Assembly (NCBI GenBank): GCA_964620345.1
Contig: CAZUHK010000148.1
Span: 1-8,013 of the forward strand
Length of the DNA: 8,013 nt
Reading direction: 5' to 3'
Source of the DNA: CAZUHK01 sp964620345
GTDB lineage: Bacteria > Planctomycetota > Phycisphaerae > Phycisphaerales > Zrk34
The position numbers and the translations under genes are program-made. Shown piece by piece: positions 1 through 7,646 of this stretch. The notes beneath the pieces are model-generated. The model was given only the letters and a program-made list of their open reading frames with translations. It searched no databases and was not told the origin of the DNA. The stretch's first letter is position 1, and every line of letters starts with the position of its first letter.

Positions 1-1018
1 CCTGCGGCGCGAGGTCGGCGACCTGTTCGGTCAGTTCCTCCAACGTCGCCGGTGGCGCGAGCGCGGCCATGAACTCGCTGAGCACCAGGTCGTGGCCGAT
101 CGGCTCCAGCCAGCGCGGACCGATGCAGTCCGGATCGATCAGCCCCATGATCGAGCCCAGCGTGGCGCAGGTGCAGTCGGTGTCCTGCCCGCAGTTGGCC
201 GCGGCCAGCAGCGCGGTGTCGAAGTCGTTGCCGCCGATCAGCCAGGCCAGCGTGATGATCGGCAGGTTCACCGCCACGTCCGTGAAGTTGTTCGTGCCGA
301 AGTGGTCGACGATCTCGGCCAGCATCGCTTCGCGATCCTGCACCTGCGGGTAGCGATCGAGCACCATGCGGATCCCGCGGGCGACCCGGCCGTTGGGGTC
401 GATCTGCTCCAGGCCCAGTTGGATCAGCGTATCGCGATCGGCTTCGACGAAGGCCGCGGATTCGATCGTCGCGAGAAACACCGTCGCGTCCACGCCGTCG
501 CCTTCGTGGTCGCAGCATGAATCTTCTCGCGCCAGATGTGCCGCCAGCCGCGGATCGCCCGGCGCCAGGCACGCCCAGATCTCCGTACGGATCGCCGAGC
601 CCATGCCGTTGGGGCTCTGGTTGTCGTACCCGCCGCTGAGCGAGGGCCACAGCCGCATCCCCAGGTTCCGCTTGCAGATGCCGTATTCATCCGGCCAGTT
701 GACGATGTGATCCTGCCAAGCCCCGGCAAGCAGCCGACGATCGATCGGCAAACCGTCCTGTCGCACGCGGCCAAGCCAGGCGATCTGCAAATCCAGGTCA
801 TCGTTGCCCAGCATCGTCTGGGGCACCGGGTCGTAGAAGGTCAACTCGTGCGGCGGCTTTCTGCCCTCCCACGGCTGGCCCAGCGTGCCGCCCACCGCCT
901 TGCCCAGCCAGCAGCCGTAAACCTTCCGCCGATACGTGTCGTAAGGCAGCACAATCGCGTCGGTCGAGGTCGTTGACAATGGCGGCCCTTCGTTGAGGCG
1001 TTGAAGATCAGCGGGCAT
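1..1018 (-). CDS. ADP-ribosylglycohydrolase family protein (3' end cut by window)
   Basis: This frame is open from an ATG at 1018 to the left edge: 339 complete codons and no stop, so the C-terminus is missing. The family (DraG/ARH type) removes ADP-ribose from proteins or small molecules using a binuclear metal centre. The N-terminal family signature is visible as YRRKVYGCWLGKAVGGTLG at about residues 29-47. The first metal-binding motif reads GNDDLDLQ (71-78). The second reads NCGQDTDC (275-282), followed by a Gly/Ala-rich helix (TLGSIMG). Canonical members have TDDT and DTDT-like motifs. The DTDC form is, as I recall, usual in one large subfamily, so this need not mean loss of activity. 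No signal peptide or membrane segment is seen, so a cytoplasmic enzyme is likely. The start has no clear ribosome binding site. A GTG at 1063, in frame, would add 15 residues. The gene is divergent from the kinase gene. The substrate cannot be told from sequence. Confidence 0.88.
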   Translation of the reverse strand, partial: MPADLQRLNEGPPLSTTSTDAIVLPYDTYRRKVYGCWLGKAVGGTLGQPWEGRKPPHELTFYDPVPQTMLGNDDLDLQIAWLGRVRQDGLPIDRRLLAGAWQDHIVNWPDEYGICKRNLGMRLWPSLSGGYDNQSPNGMGSAIRTEIWACLAPGDPRLAAHLAREDSCCDHEGDGVDATVFLATIESAAFVEADRDTLIQLGLEQIDPNGRVARGIRMVLDRYPQVQDREAMLAEIVDHFGTNNFTDVAVNLPIITLAWLIGGNDFDTALLAAANCGQDTDCTCATLGSIMGLIDPDCIGPRWLEPIGHDLVLSEFMAALAPPATLEELTEQVADLAPQ

Positions 1019-1140
1019 TATGGATTGTCCGGCGCGGCGATACAACAGAACCCGCTGAATCACCCGGATGAAGGCACTGACCCGAATCCCATGGTGCCGG
1101 TCGCCTCAGCCCGATACGAATCATTTCGTCGCCTCGCAGA

Positions 1141-1245
1141 CAGCAGACGTTCATCGACACCCGCAGCAAGATCGCCGCCGCCCTGCTCAACGATCGCGTC
1201 CCGCCGTTCTTCGAACAGCACGACCTGCGCCTGCTGCGCGTGTTG
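1141..1245 (+). pseudogene. Possible remnant of a coding sequence, unrecognised
   Basis: The 33 codons from 1141 to 1239 form a peptide that starts QQTFIDTRSKIAAALL and continues through NDRVPPFFEQHDLRLLR. All but two codons (GAT and GAA) end in G or C, matching real genes of this genome. There is no start codon upstream in frame: the frame begins after a TGA at 1078 and has only ATA, ATC and ATT triplets before this point. The stretch runs directly into the repeat at about 1247. I read it as the surviving piece of an older gene whose start is lost and whose end was overwritten by the repeat. I do not recognise the family. The alternative is chance, or a true N-terminal extension of the kinase using an unusual start. 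Confidence 0.3.
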
Positions 1246-1246
1246 A

Positions 1247-1340
1247 GGGTAGTGGGTACTCAATTCGTGTCTTGGCCCCTTGCCGTCTTGGCGGCTCAAC
1301 TGCTTCTTCGCGGCCTTCGCGGCTCCGGCCCGTTGTTTTC
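1247..1340. repeat. Degenerate short-unit repeat (CTTSGCGGC-like units)
   Basis: Two exact tandem copies of CTTCGCGGC occupy 1306-1314 and 1315-1323. A one-mismatch copy, CTTGGCGGC, lies at 1287-1295, preceded by related 8-bp units CTTGGCCC (1271-1278) and CTTGCCGT (1279-1286). On the minus strand these read as runs of GCCGCGAAG and CGCCAAG-type words. Such 'cgccaag/cgcgaag' strings are, from general experience, scattered between genes in many planctomycetes and other environmental bacteria. A flanking 'agtgggtactcaattcgtg' segment also resembles the sequence that often accompanies them. No terminal inverted repeats or transposase are present. Whether it is mobile, structural or decayed cannot be told here. 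Confidence 0.5.
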
Positions 1341-1377
1341 CGGCAACATGCGATTAACCGGCGTGGTGAAACGGACG

Positions 1378-2110
1378 ATGTTTCACAGTGCCATGTCGGA
1401 TTTGGGCAATATCCCGACGTCCGGCGAAGGCGAGCTGCCGGCGAAGTTCGTTCACGAGCTGGGCAACCTGCTCGACGGCTCGCTGCGGTCGGTCTCGCTG
1501 GCGCTGCGGCGTGCGGGTGAGCTGGAGTGCGATGGGCACGGGGCGGTGGCGGAGAGTTTGAAGTCGGCGGACGCGGCCCTGCGCCAGATGGCGGGGCTGA
1601 TCCGCGGCTACCAGCGCGGCGGCGACACGGCGATCGCGCCGTGCCCAACCGCCACGCTGGGCGGGGTGATCGATCAGGCGGTGGCCGTGCTGGCCGGCGA
1701 AGCCCGGCGGCGCGGCATCGACCTGAGCGTGCTGGTGGGCGATGAGGTGAGAGCTATCCGGGCCGGGCGGCTGTACCCGGTGATCGCCAACGCGGTGCGC
1801 AATGCCATCGAGGCGATCGACGCGGGCGGCTGTGTGTGGATCGAGGCCGAGGCGGACAACGAGGGCGGAGGCACGCTGGCCCTGCGCATCAGCGACGACG
1901 GGCCGGGCCTGGATGAGGGATTGTTCCGGGATCGCGACGGTGTGGTGCTCGCCGGCCAATCGACCAAGTCGACCGGCGAGCACCGCGGCCTGGGCCTGGC
2001 GATCTGCCGCGATGCGGTGCGAGCGGCCGGCGGGATGATGCGCATGGAAGACCGCGACGGCGGCGGCACGAGCGTGATCGTTCGCGTGCCGATGCACACA
2101 AAGGTGACCG

Positions 2111-2121
<11 letters not shown>
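1378..2121 (+). CDS. Soluble sensor histidine kinase, NtrB-like core, no sensor domain
   Basis: The 247-residue protein is a minimal histidine kinase: a dimerisation/phosphoacceptor helix followed by a GHKL ATPase domain. The H-box is KFVHELGNLLDG, with the predicted phosphoacceptor His26. The N-box is IANAVRNAIEA with Asn138 and Asn142, the G1 box is DDGPG (173-177), and the G2 box is GLGLAI (204-209). The C-terminus ends in the usual GGTSVIVRVPM strand. There is no PAS, GAF, HAMP or membrane segment, so it should be cytoplasmic and take its signal from a partner protein or through its short N-terminus. I chose ATG 1378 because a GGTGA ribosome-binding sequence lies 8 nt upstream. ATG 1393, ATG 1348 and GTG 1240 are alternatives. 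Starting at 1240 would translate the repeat and create a misleading hydrophobic N-terminus. The stop overlaps the start of the response regulator by 11 bp, which implies translational coupling and a cognate pair. Confidence 0.85.
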
Positions 2122-3562
<1,441 letters not shown>

Positions 3563-3599
3563 AACGTCCGGGGTTTTTGCTGCGAAATTGACCGCGGCG

Positions 3600-3608
3600 T
3601 GTTATAGT
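3600..3608 (+). promoter_or_regulatory. Extended -10 promoter upstream of the zinc-finger protein
   Basis: The sequence TGTTATAGT is an extended -10 element (TGn followed by TATAGT, five of six matches to TATAAT). Transcription would begin near 3615, giving a leader of about 50 nt before ATG 3666. No good -35 box lies 16-18 nt upstream. The TTGACC at 3588-3593 is only 9 nt away, too close to act as the -35 of this element. An AT-rich element in otherwise GC-rich DNA between two genes supports a real promoter. Confidence 0.45.
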
Positions 3609-3665
3609 CAACCCAGTGTCGCTTGAGTTCGACCGGCGGCCGGCAGGTTTGGGAAGCGGTCGACG

Positions 3666-5078
3666 ATGTCACGAATGCAGATCCATTGCCCGGGCTGCGG
3701 CACCCGGCTCGAGGTGCCCTCCGACGCCGGCGGACGCTCGGCGCGCTGCCCGACCTGCCGCACCCGCTTCCGCGTGCCCGAGCCGCGCGCGATGCTGGAT
3801 GAGACGGTCGCCTGCTGGCTGGACCTCGATCACCTGCACGATGATGAAGAGCGCGAGGAAGCGATCGAACAGATGCAGCAGCGCGGCGCGGCGGTGGAGC
3901 GTGCTCAAACGTTGGACGAAGACCACCCCGATTCGCGCCGCGACGCCGCCGAGCCGCGGGCCGACGCGGCCGGGGAACCAAACGCACCCGACGCGGCCGA
4001 TGAGTCCGCTGCGCTCGCCGCGCCCGACCCGGAGGGGGCCGACGAACAGGGCCCGGCCGTCCGCCCGCGCGGCGCCGGTTCGTTCGTGGTCGATGTCGAT
4101 CCGCCGGCCGCGCCCGCCGGCGCCGGCCAGGCGCCCGCGACGCCTCGGTCGCAGCGCGGGCAGTTGCAGGTCGTCCACATCGGCACGGCCGGGGTGAAGA
4201 TGCGCTTCTTCGCAAGCTGTCTGGATAACCCGAACTTCCGCGCATCGATGCCGATGCGCGGCATGATCAGCGGCCAGACCGATCCGACCCAGCTCGTCGC
4301 CCGCCCGCTGGCCTGGGTGGACAAGGCCACGGGCCACTTCACCAACCCCGGAGAGATCGAAGCACGCTACGAGCTGCACCCCAAGCCCCAGCAGACCCCG
4401 CGCGAGGTCGCCGCGACGATGGCGACCATCAACGAGCTGCCCCCGCCGTTCAACCAGCCCATGCCCTGGTACGCCGGTCGCGATGAGACGGGCAAGGTCA
4501 AGGTGCACTGCGAGACCTTCGCCACGCCCGCCGGCGTGATGTGCGAAGTGACCATCCCCACCCTTCGCTACGCGCTGGACTGGCTGGGCAGAGTCAACGG
4601 CGTGTGCGGCGACGACTACGCCCAACTCGAAGCGCAGACGCTCAAGTACGAGGCGCAGGCCTGGCGGGCGATTCCGCACAATGTCCGCCATCGCCTGGCG
4701 GTCTGGTTCGACTTCGCCGGGGATGAACGGTTCCTGGGCTACTTCAACGACAGCGATTTTTCCAAGGCCGACGCGGGCCTGGCCGGGCTTGTGGTGACGA
4801 CGCGGCGGATCGTCTGGTGCAAGTACCACCACCACGGGACGCTGGCGCTGGATCAACCCGGCACGCTGCATGCACACGGCGACGGGCGGTTTGCCGACCT
4901 GGCCTACGAGTCGGGCGGCGAGAGCCGAAAGCTCGTCCGCCTGCGCCTCGACGACGCCGAGGCGCTGGGCGATCTGCTGGCCAAGCTCGGCGTGGCGATG
5001 CGATTCGACATCGAGCAGCAGACCCAGCCGCCCGGCGGCGCTCGGGGCGACCCGGCCGACGTACGGGTCAGTGAGTAA
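3666..5078 (+). CDS. MJ0042-type zinc-finger protein of unknown function
   Basis: The N-terminal 40 residues form a zinc ribbon of the MJ0042 finger-like type: CPGC at 8-11 and CPTC at 28-31, with the usual VPSDAGGRSARCP spacing. Residues about 50-165 are acidic, Ala/Pro/Asp-rich and low in complexity, so probably a disordered linker. Residues about 166-450 look like folded sequence that I cannot assign. Its last part (about 345-445), with GLVVTTRRIVWCKYHHHG followed by a strand-rich section and a closing helix, resembles bacterial PH-like domains, but only loosely. No membrane segment or signal peptide is seen, so a soluble cytoplasmic protein is likely. ATG 3666 has GGGAAG 9 nt upstream. 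The internal ATG at 3675 lacks a ribosome binding site. Fingers of this type followed by long unassigned regions are common in planctomycetes. The role could be nucleic-acid or protein binding, but this is not shown. Confidence 0.85.
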   Translation: MSRMQIHCPGCGTRLEVPSDAGGRSARCPTCRTRFRVPEPRAMLDETVACWLDLDHLHDDEEREEAIEQMQQRGAAVERAQTLDEDHPDSRRDAAEPRADAAGEPNAPDAADESAALAAPDPEGADEQGPAVRPRGAGSFVVDVDPPAAPAGAGQAPATPRSQRGQLQVVHIGTAGVKMRFFASCLDNPNFRASMPMRGMISGQTDPTQLVARPLAWVDKATGHFTNPGEIEARYELHPKPQQTPREVAATMATINELPPPFNQPMPWYAGRDETGKVKVHCETFATPAGVMCEVTIPTLRYALDWLGRVNGVCGDDYAQLEAQTLKYEAQAWRAIPHNVRHRLAVWFDFAGDERFLGYFNDSDFSKADAGLAGLVVTTRRIVWCKYHHHGTLALDQPGTLHAHGDGRFADLAYESGGESRKLVRLRLDDAEALGDLLAKLGVAMRFDIEQQTQPPGGARGDPADVRVSE

Positions 5079-5128
5079 CGCCCGCCGGCCGATCGCTCAG
5101 GACGCCTCATGCCACCGTCGCGCTCCTT

Positions 5129-5134
5129 TACAAT
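5129..5134 (+). promoter_or_regulatory. Candidate -10 element for aat (leaderless)
   Basis: TACAAT matches five of six bases of the sigma-70 -10 consensus. Start of transcription about 7 nt downstream would fall on or next to the GTG start codon at 5141, which would make the mRNA leaderless. The absence of any ribosome binding site before that GTG agrees with this. No convincing -35 is seen 16-18 nt upstream, so the call stays tentative. Confidence 0.35.
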
Positions 5135-5140
5135 GTCCGC

Positions 5141-5764
5141 GTGAATCGCATTGCCCACATCGACCTGTCGCCCGAGCTGTTGCTGACCGCGTACACGCAA
5201 GGCGCCTTTCCCATGGCCGCGGGGCGCGACAGCGCGGAGATCTACTGGTTCTGCCCCGACCCGCGCGCGGTTCTGCCGTTGGCCGGCTACCACGTGCCGC
5301 GGTCGCTCAAGCGGGCGCTGCGGCAGCGGTGGTTCGAGATCCGACACGACACCGCGTTCGAGAAGGTCGTGCGCGGTTGTGCCGAACCGCGCGACGACGA
5401 GGAGGATTCGTGGATCAGCCCCCGCATCGTCACCGCGTACTGCCGGCTTCATGCGGTGGGGTACGCCCACAGCGTCGAGTGCTGGCGCGGCGGCGAGCTG
5501 GTCGGCGGGCTTTACGGCGTGGCGATCGGCGGGGCGTTCTTCGGCGAAAGCATGTTTCGCGATCGTGGCCGCGACGATTCAACCAACGCTTCCAAGGTCG
5601 CGCTGATCCAAACCGCCCGCCACCTGCGCGCCCGCGGCTACACGCTGTTCGACGTGCAATACACCAACGCCCATCTCGAACAGTTCGGCGTCGTCGAGAT
5701 CGACCGCGAAACCTACCTCCATCGCCTGCGGCGCGCCGTCGCGTTGGACGTGAGCTGGGCCTGA
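5141..5764 (+). CDS. aat: Leucyl/phenylalanyl-tRNA--protein transferase
   Basis: This 207-residue enzyme transfers Leu or Phe from aminoacyl-tRNA to the N-terminal Arg or Lys of proteins, creating an N-degron read by ClpS and the ClpAP protease (EC 2.3.2.6). The family pattern is nearly complete: DLSPELLLTAYTQGAFPM (8-25), WFCPDPRAVLPL (36-47), the SWI motif (90-92), AHSVECW (109-115), LVGGLYGVAIGGAFFGESMF (120-139) and NASKVAL (149-155). The DVQYTNAHLEQFG segment (171-183) supplies the Asp-x-Gln catalytic pair at 171 and 173. Glu136 of FGESMF is also conserved. Length is slightly short of E. coli Aat, mainly at the N-terminus. GTG 5141 is the only sensible start: the ATG at 5133 hits a stop after three codons. 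No ribosome binding site precedes it. It is a cytoplasmic housekeeping gene, 62 bp after the zinc-finger gene and on the same strand. Confidence 0.96.
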   Translation: MNRIAHIDLSPELLLTAYTQGAFPMAAGRDSAEIYWFCPDPRAVLPLAGYHVPRSLKRALRQRWFEIRHDTAFEKVVRGCAEPRDDEEDSWISPRIVTAYCRLHAVGYAHSVECWRGGELVGGLYGVAIGGAFFGESMFRDRGRDDSTNASKVALIQTARHLRARGYTLFDVQYTNAHLEQFGVVEIDRETYLHRLRRAVALDVSWA

Positions 5765-5774
5765 GCGGCGCCGA

Positions 5775-5803
5775 TTGGAACCCCGCGCCCGCCTGGCTAC
5801 CAT
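5775..5803 (+). promoter_or_regulatory. Candidate sigma-70 promoter for ychF
   Basis: A -35-like TTGGAA (5775-5780) and a -10-like TACCAT (5798-5803) are separated by exactly 17 nt. Each matches four of six consensus bases. Transcription would begin near 5810, leaving a leader of about 22 nt that contains the AAGGA ribosome binding site (5820-5824). It lies entirely in the gap between aat and ychF, so ychF may be transcribed independently of aat. Confidence 0.4.
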
Positions 5804-5831
5804 GCCGCCTTCGATTCGCAAGGAACCACCC

Positions 5832-6920
5832 ATGGAAGCTGGCATCGTCGGCCTGCCCAACGTCGGAAAGAGCACGCTGTTCAACGCACTGACCGCCGCC
5901 GGCGCCGATGCGAACAACTACCCGTTCTGCACCATCGAGCCCAACGTCGGCATCGTCCCGGTGCCCGACAGCCGCCTGGCCATCATCAACAACTTCATCG
6001 AAACCCAGGAGGTCATCCCCGCGGCGCTGCGCCTGGTCGACATCGCCGGCCTGGTCAAGGGCGCCAGCGAGGGCGAGGGCCTGGGCAACAAGTTCCTCAG
6101 CCACATCCGCCAGGTCGATGCGATCTGCCAGGTCGTCCGCTGCTTCGAAGACCCCGACATCTCGCACGTCGACGGCAGCGTCGATCCGATCCGCGACATC
6201 CAAACGATCGAGACCGAGCTGATGCTGGCCGACATGCAATCGATCGACGCGGCGGTGGACAAGGCCCGGCGCACCGCGCGGACCGGCGACAAGGACGCCA
6301 GGGCGCGGCTGGCGCTGCTGGAAAAGTGCCAGGCCGCGCTCGACGCCGAGCTGCCGGTCCGCACGATCGACTTCGACGCCGACGAACGACGTGAGCTCAA
6401 GAGCTTGGGCCTGCTCACCGCCAAGCAGATCCTCTACATCGCCAACGTCGATGAGGACAACCTGCACGGCCAAAGCCCGTTGGTGCAGCGGGTGCGCGAG
6501 TACGCGCAAGCCAACGGCGGGGCGGTCGTGCCGGTCTGCGCGAAGATCGAGGCCGAGCTGGTCGAGCTGGACGAGGTCGATCGGCAGGAGATGCTCGAAT
6601 CGCTGGGCATGGATGAGCCGGCGCTGGCCGCGGTGGCCCGGGCGATCTATCAGTTGCTGGGCTTGCAGAGCTTCTTCACCGCCGGGCCCAAGGAGATCCG
6701 GGCGTGGACCATTCCCGCCGGCGCCACCGCGCCCCAGGCCGCGGGCGTGATCCACAGCGATTTCGAGCGCGGCTTCATCCGCGCCGAGGTTTACCACGCC
6801 GACGACCTGGTGCGGCACCAATCCGAGGCGGCGATCAAGTCCGCCGGGAAGATGCGCAGCGAAGGCAAGGCCTACGTCATGCAGGACGGCGACGTCTGCC
6901 ATTTCCTGTTCAACATCTGA
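5832..6920 (+). CDS. ychF: Redox-regulated ATPase/GTPase YchF (OLA1 family)
   Basis: The 362-residue protein matches the usual YchF length (about 363). This Obg-related P-loop protein binds the ribosome and has been linked to stress responses and translation. Visible motifs are G1 GLPNVGKST (7-15), the YPFCTIEPNVGIVPVPD block (30-46), G3 DIAG (70-73) within LVDIAGLVKGASEGEGLG, and NVDE (205-208) in place of the NKxD of true GTPases. The NxxE form is the hallmark of YchF proteins, which prefer ATP. CAKIEAEL (237-244) is the G5-like loop. A coiled-coil insertion occupies about 125-190, and the C-terminal TGS domain about 278-361, ending DVCHFLFNI. ATG 5832 is chosen because AAGGA lies 7 nt upstream and the protein then begins exactly where family members do. 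An upstream in-frame TTG at 5775 falls in a probable promoter and is rejected. It is a cytoplasmic, highly conserved gene. Confidence 0.97.
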   Translation: MEAGIVGLPNVGKSTLFNALTAAGADANNYPFCTIEPNVGIVPVPDSRLAIINNFIETQEVIPAALRLVDIAGLVKGASEGEGLGNKFLSHIRQVDAICQVVRCFEDPDISHVDGSVDPIRDIQTIETELMLADMQSIDAAVDKARRTARTGDKDARARLALLEKCQAALDAELPVRTIDFDADERRELKSLGLLTAKQILYIANVDEDNLHGQSPLVQRVREYAQANGGAVVPVCAKIEAELVELDEVDRQEMLESLGMDEPALAAVARAIYQLLGLQSFFTAGPKEIRAWTIPAGATAPQAAGVIHSDFERGFIRAEVYHADDLVRHQSEAAIKSAGKMRSEGKAYVMQDGDVCHFLFNI

Positions 6921-6990
6921 TCGCACCGGCCTTGCCCCGCCGCCGTGGCTTGCGCAGCTTCACATCGCACCCGCCTGACCCCGCCGCGGC

Positions 6991-7017
6991 ACCGAACGTG
7001 CTGGCCTCGGTTTTTTT
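6991..7017 (+). terminator. Probable weak intrinsic terminator after ychF
   Basis: A five-base-pair stem, ACCGA (6991-6995) with TCGGT (7007-7011), encloses an 11-nt loop and leads directly into a run of seven T residues (7011-7017). The stem is short and the loop large, so termination may be inefficient. The T-run is the longest in this GC-rich window and sits 70-100 nt past the ychF stop, where a terminator is expected. Confidence 0.4.
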
Positions 7018-7101
7018 GCGGTGATCCGCCAAGCCAGACCGATACAAGTGATTGCCATGACCCACGGCCCCGCGTGCATGTCGGGACAATCGAAACTTGA
7101 T

Positions 7102-7129
7102 TTGACCTTTACATGGGGTGTTCAATAAT
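7102..7129 (+). promoter_or_regulatory. Sigma-70-type promoter for the DUF2203 gene
   Basis: TTGACC (7102-7107, five of six consensus matches) and AATAAT (7124-7129, five of six) are spaced by 16 nt, the best sigma-70-type match in the window. Transcription would start near 7136, downstream of the ATGs at 7113 and 7128 but upstream of the ATG at 7155. The surrounding sequence is clearly more AT-rich than its neighbours. Confidence 0.55.
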
Positions 7130-7154
7130 GACTAACGACTTGTGGAGCCGGATG

Positions 7155-7592
7155 ATGGCTGCTGAATCCTCCATCGCGTTGCCTGCGACCGAATCGGGTC
7201 GCACGTTCTTCACCCCTGCGCATGCCAACCGGGCGCTGCGGTATGTCTCGCGGATCGTCCGCGACGTCCGCGTGGCCTATCGCCACGCCGTCGCCCTGCA
7301 GCAACGGCTGGAAATCCCCGCGCCCGAGGAAGACCCCGACGACCTCGCGGCCCAATACGAGCAGATCATGGGCCGGCTCAACGGCTACGTCGATGAACTG
7401 CACGACGTGGGCGTCGAGCTCAAGGATTACGAGCTGGGCCTGATCGACTTCCCCGCCATGCACGATGGCCGCGAGGTCTGCCTTTGCTGGAAGTACGGCG
7501 AGAAGCGCGTCTCGACCTGGCACGAACTGGACGAGGGCTTCGCCGGCCGCCAGCCCGTGGCCACCCTCGACACGCCACAAGCGACCGACTGA
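7155..7592 (+). CDS. DUF2203 family protein
   Basis: With the chosen start the protein has 145 residues. It matches the DUF2203 family, small soluble proteins of unknown function found in several bacterial phyla. The family pattern is seen as FFTPAHANRAL (18-28), a helical region with a PEEDPDDLAAQYEQI stretch, GVELKDYELGLIDFP (86-100), GREVCLCWKYGE (105-116) and WHELDEGFAGRQP (122-134). The invariant Trp-His-Glu-Leu and the Gly-Phe-Ala-Gly-Arg block suggest a conserved functional surface, but no activity is known to me. GGAG (7144-7147) lies 7 nt before ATG 7155, and the best promoter overlaps the ATG at 7128, so 7155 is preferred. ATGs at 7113, 7128 and 7152 are in frame and would add 14, 9 or 1 residues. 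The gene is convergent with rph, with a 54-bp gap and no clear terminator between them. Confidence 0.88.
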   Translation: MAAESSIALPATESGRTFFTPAHANRALRYVSRIVRDVRVAYRHAVALQQRLEIPAPEEDPDDLAAQYEQIMGRLNGYVDELHDVGVELKDYELGLIDFPAMHDGREVCLCWKYGEKRVSTWHELDEGFAGRQPVATLDTPQATD

Positions 7593-7646
7593 TCGCCGCT
7601 CGCGGCTTCGCGCCACTGTTGAGCCGATGCGGACCCGCTGTACTCG

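Larger units (their letters stand above)
1019..1377. other. Divergent intergenic region with coding fossil and repeat
   Basis: This 359-bp stretch separates the minus-strand ADP-ribosylglycohydrolase gene from the plus-strand histidine kinase gene, so it should hold promoters for both. I found no convincing sigma-70 promoter in either direction. Two sub-regions stand out and are listed separately: a high-GC3 open stretch at 1141-1245 and a degenerate short-unit repeat at 1247-1340. The kinase frame stays open back to a TGA at 1078-1080, so the region could in principle be translated. Codon use inside 1246-1377 is poor, however, including CTT, TTA, ACT, GTA and AGG codons that the downstream gene mostly avoids. 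Confidence 0.6.

Noticed and set aside
3588..3608. TTGACC and TATAGT as a paired -35/-10 promoter
   Set aside because: The spacer is only 9 nt, far below the 16-18 nt needed. The -10 element is kept alone as an extended -10.
3669..4877. A 402-codon open frame on the minus strand opposite the zinc-finger gene
   Set aside because: The plus-strand frame has a ribosome binding site, CxxC motifs and a plausible domain order. The minus frame has none of these and is a codon-bias shadow.
5430..6926. A 498-codon open frame on the minus strand opposite aat and ychF
   Set aside because: It mirrors the plus-strand coding frames of two certain genes and is rich in Arg, Gly, Asp and Val-Asp repeats, as expected from the complement of GC-rich codons. 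It shows no family motif.
7054..7082. Imperfect inverted repeat (CATG-ACC-CACG against CGTGCATG) upstream of the DUF2203 promoter
   Set aside because: The arms match only with a 3-nt bulge and the total length is short; chance is a sufficient explanation.
7593..7646. Bidirectional terminator between the DUF2203 gene and rph
   Set aside because: Only a 4-bp GCCG/CGGC stem with no T-run on either strand was seen, which is too weak to call.
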